From contig NC_080048.1 in NCBI RefSeq assembly GCF_026212465.1, positions 25,678,280 through 25,742,279 of the forward strand: DNA of 64,000 nt, read 5' to 3'. This stretch comes from Amaranthus tricolor (taxonomy: Eukaryota; Streptophyta; Magnoliopsida; Caryophyllales; Amaranthaceae). The translations under genes and the position numbers were made by a program. This document shows, one piece after another, positions 1 to 12,960 of this stretch. The notes below the pieces were generated by a model. That model saw nothing but the letters and a program-made list of their open reading frames with translations, did no database searches and was not told the DNA's origin. Numbering within the stretch: the first letter of the stretch is position 1; each line of letters begins with the position of its first letter.

Positions 1-15
1 TCTCTACTTAGGCCT

Positions 16-86
16 AATTCTCTCTTCTATTCTCTCCTTCTCTTTCTCTTCTTCACGATTCTCTCTTCTACTACCCTTAGACTTCC
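16..86. repeat. Pyrimidine-rich (CT) tract
   Basis: A low-complexity TCTC/TTCT run on the plus strand, equivalent to a GA-rich run in the presumed R/U5 part of the minus-strand LTR. It codes for nothing recognisable. Confidence 0.6.
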
Positions 87-509
87 CACAAGTCTAATTA
101 CAACAATAACACTCAATTACCCTTTACAAGGCCAATTCATAAAGATCAAAATGAAATAGTTGCTTTAAGAGAAATATTATGAATTAATTGGCATTAAAAA
201 CTTAGAATATTTTTCTCAAATAAATCTCCCTTTTGATGGACACTCTTAATTTATTCATACCCATCTGAACCGTAAGTTCCCTCTTTTGAAAGAGGAACAG
301 CAAGCAGTGCACTCCGCCCATGTTCTCCAGGAGCTGCACATATCCCACGTTTTCCATAACTAACTTACTCCCAAAGAAAACGGGAAGTTAGTTAATAGGT
401 AAGAGTGGAATGTAACTGCTGTATGCACGGTTAAAACATCATGGGTCAAGGAGATCCTAAATTGTAGGAGACCAATTCAAAGTAGAGAACAAATCTCTTG
501 AATTCCGAG

Positions 510-516
510 TTTATAG
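510..516 (-). promoter_or_regulatory. Candidate TATA box of the LTR
   Basis: On the minus strand this reads CCTATAAAC, about 420 bp from the LTR start, a plausible U3/R position. It is the best TATA-like match in the LTR, but the surroundings are AT-rich, so chance matches are likely. Confidence 0.35.
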
Positions 517-1389
517 GAGATAAACAAGGAATTGATTTTCTCCATGTTTTTAGGCGAATTAAAATTATTTTGCCAATTAATAAATAAATTTAATTAAGCA
601 ACTAATTAAATTTTAACCTTTTACATTAACCAAAAACAGAAAACTTAATTTTCGTAATCTTCCAGTCAATGTCTTCTTCAGACCTGCATCGTAAGGAACA
701 GCACACTGTCTCCATCTACAACCTTCGTCAGAACTTCAACTCCTAGGAACAGTAAACTGTTTTCCAGAGCCATTGCCCAACTTCTTGGATATTTGAGACA
801 TGTACAGCTTCCACAAATCAAGTCATAGGCTTCATCAACGATTCACATTAAATCGGATATGTACCTACAAAACAATCTCTAATAATATGTTTGTTTATTA
901 AAGGTAAAGTCATCATCAAAACCTTAAGAGGCCAACATAGGCTAAAGTGGAAATGGAATCTTGGTACTTGGATCTAGCTATCAAGGTCCTAAAACCATTC
1001 TAACAATCCCCGTGGACTCCTAGAAGCTGAACCGAAGGAGGGCTGGTCGACAGTTTGCTAGATCAGAATTTTGTTTAAGTGTTTGTGGTTGTTCCGTGTT
1101 CTTTTCATGATCATTTGTAGTTTTTGACTGTGTCATTAATCAAAGCTTACGCACAACATTAATCCTTGCATAACCAAGGCCTTAATCAGCCCCGGTTTCA
1201 CATCTAAACCAAGTTTGAGTACTTTACGCGCGAAATTGACAAAAACGATTAAAAACGCATAAAATCGCAACTTAACTTCTAATTTCTAGCATATGACTAT
1301 AATTATCAATTATAACCATTTCAACACAATAATATATGCCAAATAGTGTTGTGTGTCAAGTTTCGTGCATAACAAACCATGTTTGACCT

Positions 1390-1558
1390 ACTTTACGCGC
1401 GAAATTGACAAAAACGCTTAAAAACGCATAAAATCGCAACTTAACTTCTAATTTCTAGCATATGACTATTATTATCAAGTCTAACCATTTCAACACAAAA
1501 ATATATTCCAAATAGTGTTGTGTGCCAAGTTTCGTGCATAACAAACCATGTTTGACCT
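1390..1558 (-). repeat. Example 169-bp monomer of array A
   Basis: One monomer measured from the ACTTTACGCG box to the next such box; boxes at 1221, 1390 and 1559 are exactly 169 bp apart. On the minus strand it aligns along its whole length with array B monomers, sharing TTTGTTATGCACGAAACTTG, ACACTATTTGG, GTCATATGCTAGAAATT and GTTAAGTTGCGATTTTATG almost base for base. The monomer has no conserved start-to-stop coding frame. Confidence 0.9.
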
Positions 1559-1948
1559 ACTTTACGCGCGAAATTGACAAATAAAAACGCGAAATTGACA
1601 ACGTCAAACTAGTGACCAGACCACCTTGCACGACACGTGGAGTCCAAACCTATGCATCCAGGACCTAGGCTAAAGTGGAAATGGAATCTTGGTACTTGGA
1701 TCTAGCTATCAAGGTCCTAAAACCATTCTAACAATCCCCGTGGACTCCTAGAAGCTGAACCGAAGGAGGGCTGGTCGACAGTTTGCTAGATCAGAATTTT
1801 GTTTAAGTGTTTGTGGTTGTTCCGTGTTCTTTTCATGATCATTTGTAGTTTTTGACTGTGTCATTAATCAAAGCTTACGCACAACATTAATCCTTGCATA
1901 ACCAAGGCCTTAATCAGCCCCGGTTTCGCATCGAAACCAAGTTTGAGT
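1559..1948 (-). repeat. Example 390-bp spacer segment of array A
   Basis: This is the distance from the last CGCG box of one unit to the first of the next (1559 to 1949). It starts with monomer-like sequence containing a doubled ACGCGAAATTGAC, then about 300 bp with no similarity to the monomer, including CACGTG, CCTAGG and GTCGAC palindromes. It ends in a short diverged monomer tail (AAACCAAGTTTGAGTACTTTACG). It recurs with few changes in every array A unit and is absent from array B as far as I can see. Its source is unknown; the middle part has a composition reminiscent of a retroelement LTR, but that is only a guess. Confidence 0.85.
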
Positions 1949-4900
1949 ACTTTACGCGCGAAATTGACAAAAACGCTTAAAAACGCATAAAATCGCAACT
2001 TAACTTCTAATTTCTAGCATATGACTATAATTATCAATTCTAACCATTTCAACACAATAATATATGCCAAATAGTGTTGTGTGCCAAGTTTCGTGCATAA
2101 CAAACCATGTTTGACATACTTTACGCGCGAAATTGACAAAAACGCTTAATAACCCATAAAATCGCAACTTAACTTCTAATTTCTAGCATATGACTATAAT
2201 TATCAAGTCTAACCATTTCAACACAAAAATATATTCCAAATAGTGTTGTGTGCCAAGTTTCGTGCATAACAAACCATGTTTGACCTACTTTACGCGCGAA
2301 ATTGACAAATAAAAACGCGAAATTGACAACGTCAAACTAGTGACCAGACCACCTTGCACGACACGTGGAGTCCAAACCTATGCATCCAGGACCTAGGCTA
2401 AAGTGGAAATGGAATCTTGGTACTTGGGTCTAGCTATCAAGGTCCTAAAACCATTCTAACAATCCCCGTGGACTCCTAGAAGCTGAACCGAAGGAGGGCT
2501 GGTCGACAGTTTGCTAGATCAGAATTTTGTTTAAGTGTTTGTGGTTGTTCCGTGTTCTTTTCATGATCATTTGTAGTTTTTGACTGTGTCATTAATCAAA
2601 GCTTACGCACAACATTAATCCTTGCATAACCAAGGCCTTAATCAGCCCCGGTTTCGCATCTAAACCAAGTTTGAGTACTTTACGCGCGAAATTGACAAAA
2701 ACGCTTAAAAACGCATAAAATCGCAACTTAACTTCTAATTTCTAGCATATGACTATAATTATCAATTCTAACCATTTCAACACAATAATATATGCCAAAT
2801 AGTGTTGTGTGCCAAGTTTCGTGCATAACAAACCATGTTTGACCTACTTTACGCGCGAAATTGACAAATATAAACGCGAAATTGACAAAAACGCTTAAAA
2901 ACGCCTAAAATCGCAACTTAACTTCTAATTTCTAGCATATGACTATTATTATCAAGACTAACCATTTCAACACAATAATATATGCCAAATAGTGTTGTGT
3001 GCCAAGTTTCGTGCATAACAAACCTTGTTTGACCTACTTTACGCGCGAAATTGAAAAATAAAAACGCAAAATTGACAGCATCAAACTAGTGACCAGACCA
3101 CCTTGCACGACACGTGGAGACCAAACCTATGCATCCAGGACCTAGGCTAAAGTGGAAATGGAATCTTGGTACTTGGACCTAGCTATCAAGGTCCTAAAAC
3201 CATTCTAACAATCCCCGTGTACTCCTAGAAGCTGAGCCGAAGGAGGGCTAGTCGACAGTTTGCTAGATGAGAATTTTGTTTAAGTGATTGTGGTTGTTTC
3301 GTGTTCTTTTCATGATCATTTGTAGTTTTTGACTGTGTCATTAATCAAAGCTTACGCACAACATTAATCCTTGCATAACCAAGGCCTTAATCAGCCCCGG
3401 TTCCGCATCAAAACCAAGTTTGAGTACTTTACGCGCGAAATTGACAAAAACGCTTAAAAACGCATAAAATCGCAACTTAACATCTAATTTCTAGCATATG
3501 ACTATTATTATCAATTCTAACCATTTCAACACAATAAGATATGCCAAATAGTGTTGTGTGCCAAGTTTCGTGCATAACAAACCATGTTTGACATACTTTA
3601 CGCGCGAAATTGACAAAAACGCTTAATAACCCATAAAATCGCAACTTAACTTCTAATTTCTAGCATATGACTATAATTATCAAGTCTAACCATTTCAACA
3701 CAAAAATATATTCCAAATAGTGTTGTGTGCCAAGTTTCGTGCATAACAAACCATGTTTGACCTACTTTACGCGCGAAATTGACAAATAAAAACGCGAAAT
3801 TGACAACGTCAAACTAGTGACAAGACCACCTTGCACGACACGTGGAGTCCAAACCTATGCATCCAGGACCTAGGCTAAAGTGGAAATGGAATCTTGGTAC
3901 TTGGATCTAGCTATCAAGGTCCTAAAACCATTCTAACAATCCCCGTGGACTCCTAGAAGCTGAACCGAAGGAGGGCTGGTCGACAGTTTGCTAGATCAGA
4001 ATTTTGTTTAAGTGTTTGTGGTTGTTCCGTGTTCTTTTCATGATCATTTGTAGTTTTTGACTGTGTCATTAATCAAAGCTTACGCACAACATTAATCCTT
4101 GCATAACCAAGGCCTTAATCAGCCCCGGTTTCGCATCTAAACCAAGTTTGAGTACTTTACGCGCGAAATTGACAAAAACGCTTAAAAACGCATAAAATCG
4201 CAACTTAACTTCTAATTTCTAGCATATGACTATAATTATCAATTCTAACCATTTCAACACAATAATATATGCCAAATAGTGTTGTGTGCCAAGTTTCGTG
4301 CATAACAAACCATGTTTGACCTACTTTACGCGCGAAATTGACAAATATAAACGCGAAATTGACAAAAACGCTTAAAAACGCCTAAAATTGCAACTTAACT
4401 TCTAATTTCTAGCATATGACTATTATTAACAAGTCTAACCATTTCAACACAATAATATATGCCAAATAGTGTTGTGTGCCAAGTTTCGTGCATAACAAAC
4501 CTTGTTTGACCTACTTTACGCGCGAAATTGAAAAATAAAAACGCAAAATTGACAGCATCAAACTAGTGACCAGACCACCTTGCACGACACGTGGAGACCA
4601 AACCTATGCATCCAGGACCTAGGCTAAAGTGGAAATGGAATCTTGGTACTTGGACCTAGCTAGCAAGGTCCTAAAACCATTCTAACAATCCCCCTGGACT
4701 CCTAGAAGCTGAGCCGAAGGAGGGCTAGTCGACAGTTTGCTAGATGAGAATTTTGTTTAAGTGATTGTGGTTGTTTCGTGTTCTTTTCATGATCATTTGT
4801 AGTTTTTGACTGTGTCATTAATCAAAGCTTACGCACAACATTAATCCTTGCATAACCAAGGCCTTAATCAGCCCCGGTTCCGCATCAAAACCAAGTTTGA

Positions 4901-7136
4901 GTACTTTACGCGCGAAATTGACAAAAACGCTTAAAAACGCATAAAATCGCAACTTAACATCTAATTTCTAGCATATGACTATTATTATCAATTCTAACCA
5001 TTTCAACACAATAAGATATGCCAAATAGTGTTGTGTGCCAAGTTTCGTGCATAACAAACCATGTTTGACCTACTTTACGCGCGAAATTGACAAAAACGCT
5101 TAAAAACCCATAAAATCGCAACTTAACTTCTAATTTCTAGCATATGACTATTATTATCAAGTATAACAATTTCAACACAATAATATATGCCAAATAGTGT
5201 TGTGTGCCAAGTTTCGTGCATAACAAACCATGTTTGACCTACTTTACGCGCGAAATTGACAAAAACGCTTAAAAACGCATAAAATCGTAACTTAACTTCT
5301 AATTTCTAGCATATGACTATTATTATCAAGTCTAACCATTTCAACACAAAAATATATGCCAAATAGTGTTGTGTGCCAAGTTTCGTGCATAACAAACCAT
5401 GTTTGACATACTTTACGCGCGAAATTGACAAATAAAAACGCGAAATTGACAGCGTCAAACTAGTGACCAGACCACCTTGCACGACACGTGGAGTCCAAAC
5501 CTATGCATCCAGGACTTAGGCTAAAGTGGAAATGGAATCTTGGTACTTGGATCTAGCTATCAAGGTCCTAAAACCATTCTAACAAACCCCGTGGACTCCT
5601 AGAAGCTGAACCGAAGGAGGGCTGGTCGACAGTTTGCGAGATCAGAATTTTGTTTAAGTGTTTGTGGTTGTTCCGTGTTCTTTTCATGATCATTTGTAGT
5701 TTTTGACTGTGTTATTATTCAAAGCTTACGCACAACATTAATCCTTGCATAACCAAGGCCTTAATCAGCCCCGGTTTCGCATCTAAACCAAGTTTGAGTA
5801 CTTTACGCGCGAAATTGACAAAAACGCTTAAAAACGCATAAAATCGCAACTTAACTTCTAATTTCTAGCATATGACTATAATTATCAATTCTAACCATTT
5901 CAACACAATAATATATGCCAAATAGTGTTGTTTGCCATGTTTCGTGCATAACAAACCATGTTTGACCTACTTTACGCGCGAAATTGACAAAAACGCTTAA
6001 AAACGCATAAAATCGCAACTTAACTTCTAATTTCTAGCATATGACTATTATTATCAAGTCTAAACATTTCAACACAAAAATATATGCCAAATAGTGTTGT
6101 GTGCCATGTTTCGTGCATAACAAACCATGTTTGACCTACTTTACGCGCGAAATTGACAAAAAAAAACGCGAAATTGACAGCGTCAAACTAGTGACCAGAC
6201 CACCTTGCACGACACGTGGAGTCCAAACCTATGCATCCAGGACCTAGGCTAAAGTGGAAATGGAATCTTGGTACTTGGACCTAGCTATGAATGTCCTAAA
6301 ACCATTCTAACAATCCCCGTGGACTCCTAGAAGCTGAGCCGAAGGAGGGCTAGTCGATAGTTTGCTAGATGAGAATTTTGTTTAAGTGATTGTGGTTGTT
6401 TCGTGTTCTTTTCATGATCATTTGTAGTTTTTGACTGTGTCATTAATCAAAGCTTACGCACAACATTAATCCTTGCATAACCAAGGCCTTAATCAGCCCC
6501 GGTTCCGCATCAAAACCAAGTTTGAGTACTTTACGCGCGAAATTGACAAAAACGCTTAAAAACGCATAAAATCGCAACTTAACATCTAATTTCTAGCATA
6601 TGACTATTATTATCAATTCTAACCATTTTAACACAATAAGATATGCCAAATAGTGTTGTGTGCCAAGTTTCGTGCATAACAAACCATGTTTGACCTACTT
6701 TACGCGCGAAATTGACAAAAACGCTTAAAAACCCATAAAATCGCAACTTAACTTCTAATTTCTAGCATATGACTAATATTATCAAGTATAACAATTTCAA
6801 CACAATAATATATGCCAAATAGTGTTGTGTGCCAAGTTTCGTGCATAACAAACCATGTTTGACCTACTTTACGCGCGAAATTGACAAAAACGCTTAAAAA
6901 CGCATAAAATCGTAACTTAACTTCTAATTTCTAGCATATGACTATTATTATCAAGTCTAACCATTTCAACACAAAAATATATGCCAAATATTGTTGTGTG
7001 CCAAGTTTCGTGCATAACAAACCATGTTTGACATACTTTACGCGCGAAATTGACAAATAAAAACGCGAAATTGACAGCGTCAAACTAGTGACTAGACCAC
7101 CTTGCAGGACACGTGGAGTCCAAACCTATGCATCCA
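1661..7136 (-). repeat. Array A sub-block with 728/749 and 897/728 doublets
   Basis: Unit lengths run 728, 749, 728, 749, 897, 728, 897. The first four make two copies of a 1477-bp doublet (1661-3137, 3138-4614). The next units form 1625-bp doublets (4615-6239, and 6240-7864 extending into the next block). Shared private changes support this, for example TGAGCCGAAGGAGGGCTAGT at about 3234, 4711 and 6336. The 749 units carry a 21-bp insertion that doubles the ACGCGAAATTGAC motif. Confidence 0.8.
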
Positions 7137-10100
7137 GGACCTAGGCTAAAGTGGAAATGGAATCTTGGTACTTGGATCTAGCTATCAAGGTCCTAAAACC
7201 ATTCTAACAATCCCCGTGGACTCCTAGAAGCTGAACCGAAGGAGGGCTGGTCGACAGTTTGCGAGATCAGAATTTTGTTTAAGTGTTTGTGGTTGTTCCG
7301 TGTTCTTTTCATGATCATTTGTAGTTTTTGACTGTGTCATTATTCAAAGCTTACGCACAACATTAATCCTTGCATAACCAAGGCCTTAATCAGCCCCGGT
7401 TTCGCATCTAAACCAAGTTTGAGTACTTTACGCGCGAAATTGACAAAAACGTTTAAAAACGTATAAAATCGCAACTTAACTTCTAATTTCTAGCATATGA
7501 CTATAATTATCAATTCTAACCATTTCAACACAATAATATATGCCAAATAGTGTTGTGTGCCATGTTTCGTGCATAACAAACCATGTTTGACCTACTTTAC
7601 GCGCGAAATTGACAAAAACGCTTAAAAACGCATAAAATCGCAACTTAACTTCTAATTTCTAGCATATGACTATTATTATCAAGTCTAACCATTTCAACAC
7701 AAAAATATATGCCAAATAGTGTTGTGTGCCATGTGTCGTGCATAACAAACCATGTTTGACCTACTTTACGCGCGAAATTGACAAATAAAAACGCGAAATT
7801 GACAGCGTCAAACTAGTGACCAGACCACCTTGCACGACACGTGGAGTCCAAACCTATGCATCCAGGACCTAGGCTAAAGTGGAAATGGAATCTTGGTACT
7901 TGGATCTAGCTATCAAGGTCCTAAAACCATTCTAACAATCCCCGTGGACTCCTAGAAGCTGAACCGAAGGAGGGCTGGTCGACAGTTTGCTAGATCAGAA
8001 TTTTGTTTAAGTGTTTGTGGTTGTTCCGTGTTCTTTTCATGATCATTTGTAGTTTTTGACTGTGTCATTAATCAAAGCTTACGCACAACATTAATCCTTG
8101 CATAACCAAGGCCTTAATCAGCCCCAGTTTCGCATCTAAACCAAGTTTGAGTACTTTACGCGCGAAATTGACAAAAACGCTTAAAAACGCATAAAATCGC
8201 AACTTAACTTCTAATTTCTAGCATATGACTATAATTATCAATTCTAACCATTTCAACACAATAATATATGCCAAATAGTGTTGTGTGCCAAGTTTCGTGC
8301 ATAACAAACCATGTTTGACCTACTTTACGCGCGAAATTGACAAAAACGCTTAAAAACGCATAAAATCGCAACTTAACTTCTAATTTCTAGCATATGACTA
8401 TTATTATCAAGTCTAACCATTTCAACACAAAAATATATGCCAAATAGTGTTGTGTACCAAGTTTCGTGCATAACAAACCATGTTTGACCTACTTTACGCG
8501 CAAAATTGACAAATAAAAACGCGAAATTGACAGCGTCAAACTAGTGACCAGACCACCTTGCACGACACGTGGAGTCCAAACCTATGCATCCAGGACCTAG
8601 GCTAAAGTGGAAATGGAATCTTGGTACCTGGATCTAGCTATCAAGGTCCTAAAACCATTCTAACAATCCCCGTGGACTCCTAGAAGCTGAACCGAAGGAG
8701 GGCTGGTCGACAGTTTGCTAGATCAGAATTTTGTTTAAGTGTTTGTGGTTGTTCCGTGTTCTTTTCATGATCATTTGTAGTTTTTGACTGTGTCATTAAT
8801 CAAAGCTTATGCACAACATTAATCCTTGCATAACCAAGGCCTTAATCAGCCCCGGTTTCGCATCTAAACCAAGTTTGAGTACTTTACGCGCGAAATTGAC
8901 AAAAACGCTTAAAAACGCATAAAATCGCAACTTAACTTCTAATTTCTAGCATATGACTATAATTATCAATTCTAACCATTTCAACACAATAATATATGCC
9001 AAATAGTGTTGTGTGCCAAGTTTCGTGCATAACAAACCATGTTTGACCTACTTTACGCGCGAAATTGACAAAAACGCTTAAAAACGCATAAAATCGCAAC
9101 TTAACTTCTAATTTCTAGCATATGACTATTATTATCAAGTCTAACCATTTCAACACAAAAATATATGCCAAATAGTGTTGTGTGCCAAGTTTCGTGCATA
9201 ACAAACCATGTTTGACCTACTTTACGCGCGAAATTGACAAATAAAAACGCGAAATTGACAGCGTCAAACTAGTGACCAGACCACCTTGCACGACACGTGG
9301 AGTCCAAACCTATGCATCCAGGACCTAGGCTAAAGTGGAAATGGAATCTTGGTACTTGGATCTAGCTATCAAGGTCCTAAAACCATTCTAACAATCCCCG
9401 TGGACTCCTAGAAGCTGAACCGAAGGAGGGCTGGTCGACAGTTTGCTAGATCAGAATTTTGTTTAAGTGTTTGTGGTTGTTCCGTGTTCTTTTCATGATC
9501 ATTTGTAGTTTTTGACTGTGTCATTAATCAAAGCTTACGCACAACATTAATCCTTGCATAACCAAGGCCTTAATCAGCCCCAGTTTCGCATCTAAACCAA
9601 GTTTGAGTACTTTACGCGCGAAATTGACAAAAACGCTTAAAAACGCATAAAATCACAACTTAACTTCTAATTTCTAGCATATGACTATAATTATCAATTA
9701 GAACAATTTCAACACAATAATATATGCCAAATAGTGTTGTGTGCCAAGTTTCGTGCATAACAAACCATGTTTGACCTACTTTACGCGCGAAATTGACAAA
9801 AACGCTTAAAAACTCATAAAATCGCAACTTAACTTCTAATTTCTAGCATATGACTATTATTATCAAGTCTAACCATTTCAACACAAAAATATATGCCAAA
9901 TAGTGTTGTGTACCAAGTTTCGTGCATAACAAACCATGTTTGACCTACTTTACGCGCAAAATTGACAAATAAAAACGCGAAATTGACAGCGTCAAACTAG
10001 TGACCAGACCACCTTGCACGACACGTGGAGTCCAAACCTATGCATCCAGGACCTTGGCTAAAGTGGAAATGGAATCATGGTACCTGGATCTAGCTATCAA

Positions 10101-12960
10101 GGTCCTAAAACCATTCTAACAATCCCCGTGGACTCCTAGAAGCTGAACCGAAGGAGGGCTGGTCGACAGTTTGCTAGATCAGAATTTTGTTTAAGTGTTT
10201 GTGGTTGTTCCGTGTTCTTTTCATGATCATTTGTAGTTTTTGACTGTGTCATTAATCAAAGCTTACGCACAACATTAATCCTTGCATAACCAAGGCCTTA
10301 ATCAGCCCCGGTTTCGCATCTAAACCAAGTTTGAGTACTTTACGCGCGAAATTGATAAAAACGCTTAAAAACGCATAAAATCGCAACTTAACTTCTAATT
10401 TCTAGCATATGACTATAATTATCAATTCTAACCATTTCAACACAATAATATATGCCAAATAGTGTTGTGTGCCAAGTTTCGTGCATAACAAACCATGTTT
10501 GACCTACTTTACGCGCGAAATTGACAAAAACGCTTAAAAACGCATAAAATCGCAACTTAACTTCTAATTTCTAGCATATGACTATTATTATCAAGTCTAA
10601 CCATTTCAACACAAAAATATATGCCAAATAGTGTTGTGTGCCATGTTTCGTGCATAACAAACCATGTTTGACCTACTTTACGCGCGAAATTGACAAATAA
10701 AAACGCGAAATTGACAACGTCAAACTAGTGACCAGACCACCTTGCACGACACGTGGAGTCCAAACCTATGCATCCAGGACCTAGGCTAAAGTGGAAATGG
10801 AATCTTGGTACTTCGATCTAGCTATCAAGGTCCTAAAACCATTCTAACAATCCCCGTGGACTCCTAGAAGCTGAACCGAAGGAGGGCTGGTCGACAGTTT
10901 GCTAGATCAGAATTTTGTTTAAGTGTTTGTGGTTGTTCCGTGTTCTTTTCATGATCATTTGTAGTTTTTGACTGTGTCATTAATCAAAGCTTACGCACAA
11001 CATTAATCCTTGCATAACCAAGGCCTTAATCAGCCCCGGTTTCGCTTCTAAACCAAGTTTGAGTACTTTACGCGCGAAATTGACAAAAACGCTTAAAAAC
11101 GCATAAAATCGCAACTTAACTTCTAATTTCTAGCATATGACTATAATTATCAATTCTAACCATTTCAACACAATAATATATGCCAAATAGTGTTGTGTGC
11201 CAAGTTTCGTGCATAACAAACCATGTTTGACCTACTTTACGCGCGAAATTGACAAAAACGCTTAAAAACGCATAAAATCGCAACTTAACTTCTAATTTCT
11301 AGCATATGACTATTATTATCAAGTCTAACCATTTCAACACAAAAATATATTCCAAATAGTGTTGTGTACCAAGTTTTGTGCATAACAAACCATGTTTGAC
11401 CTACTTTACGCGCGAAATTGACAAATAAAAACGCGAAATTGACAGCGTCAAACTAGTGACCAGACCACCTTGCACGACACGTGGAGTCCAAACCTATGCA
11501 TCCAGGACCTAGGCTAAAGTGGAAATGGAATCTTGGTACTTGGATCTAGCTATCAAGGTCCTAAAACCATTCTAACAATTCCCGTGGACTTCTAGAAGCT
11601 GAACCGAAGGAGGGCTGGTCGACAGTTTGCTAGATCAGAATTTTGTTTAAGTGTTTGTGGTTGTTCCGTGTTCTTTTCATGATCATTTGTAGTTTTTGAC
11701 TGTGTCATTAATCAAAGATTATGCACAACATTAATCCTTGCATAACCAAGGCCTTAATCAGCCCCGGTTTCGCATCTAAACCAAGTTTGAGTACTTTACG
11801 CGCGAAATTGACAAAAACGCTTAAAAACGCATAAAATCGCAACTTAACTTCTAATTTCTAGCATATGACTATAATTATCAATTCTAACCATTTCAACACA
11901 ATAATATATGCCAAATAGTGTTGTGTGCCAAGTTTCGTGCATAACAAACCATGTTTGACCTACTTTACGCGCGAAATTGACAAAAACGCTTAAAAACGCA
12001 TAAAATCGCAACTTAACTTCTAATTTCTAGCATATGACTATTATTATCAAGTCTAACCATTTCAACACAATAATATATGCCAAATAGTGTTGTGTGCCAA
12101 GTTTCGTGCATAACAAACCATGTTTGACCTACTTTACGCGCGAAATTGACAAATAAAAACGCGAAATTGACAGCGTCAAACTAGTGACCAGACCACCTTG
12201 CACGACACGTGGAGTCCAAACCTATGCATCCAGGACCTAGGCTAAAGTGGAAATGGAATCTTGGTACTTGGATCTAGCTATCAAGGTCCTAAAACCATTC
12301 TAACAATCCCCGTGGACTCCTAGAAGCTGAACCGAAGGAGGGCTGGTCAACAGTTTGCTAGATCAGAATTTTGTTTAAGTGTTTGTGGTTGTTCCGTGTT
12401 CTTTTCATGATCATTTGTAGTTTTTGACTGTGTCATTAATCAAAGCTTACGCACAACATTAATCCTTGCATAACCAAGGCCTTAATCAGCCCCGGTTTCG
12501 CATCTAAACCAAGTTTGAGTACTTTACGCGCGAAATTGACAAAAACGCTTAAAAACGCATAAAATCGCAACTTAACTTCTAATTTCTAGCATATGACTAT
12601 AATTATCAATTCTAACCATTTCAACACAATAATATATGCCAAATAGTGTTGTGTGCCAAGTTTCGTGCATAACAAACCATGTTTGACCTACTTTACGCGC
12701 GAAATTGACAAAAACGCTTAAAAACGCATAAAATCGCAACTTAACTTCTAATTTCTAGCATATGACTATTATTATCAAGTCTAACCATTTCAACACAAAA
12801 ATATATTCCAAATAGTGTTGTGTGCCAAGTTTCGTGCATAACAAACCATGTTTGACCTACTTTACGCGCGAAATTGACAAATAAAAACGCGAAATTGACA
12901 ACGTCAAACTAGTGACCAGACCACCTTGCACGACACGTGGAGTCCAAATCTATGCATCCA
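7137..12960 (-). repeat. Array A core: eight consecutive 728-bp units
   Basis: Eight units in a row (starts 7137, 7865, 8593, 9321, 10049, 10777, 11505, 12233) are exactly 728 bp each, two 169-bp monomers plus the 390-bp spacer. Substitutions are few, and this is the most regular part of array A, suggesting recent homogenisation. Confidence 0.9.

Larger units (their letters stand above)
1..937 (-). mobile_element. Partial Ty1/copia (Sirevirus-like) LTR, 5' end at 937
   Basis: Read on the minus strand from 937, the sequence starts TGTTGGCC and soon contains GGTTTTGATGATGAC, a start I recognise from LTRs of Sirevirus-type Ty1/copia elements. A TATA-like TATAAA lies about 420 bp in, followed by a purine-rich GA tract (minus strand, about 86 to 16), as is common in the R/U5 part of these LTRs. 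Position 937 is the last base of the LTR; 938 onward is array A, entered in the middle of a spacer segment (TAGGC...). If this is a simple insertion, TAGGC (938-942) would be one copy of the 5-bp target duplication. No primer-binding site is seen, so the LTR probably runs off the left edge. No coding potential was found. The family call rests on remembered LTR features, not a search; a different retroelement or a solo LTR is possible. Confidence 0.6.
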
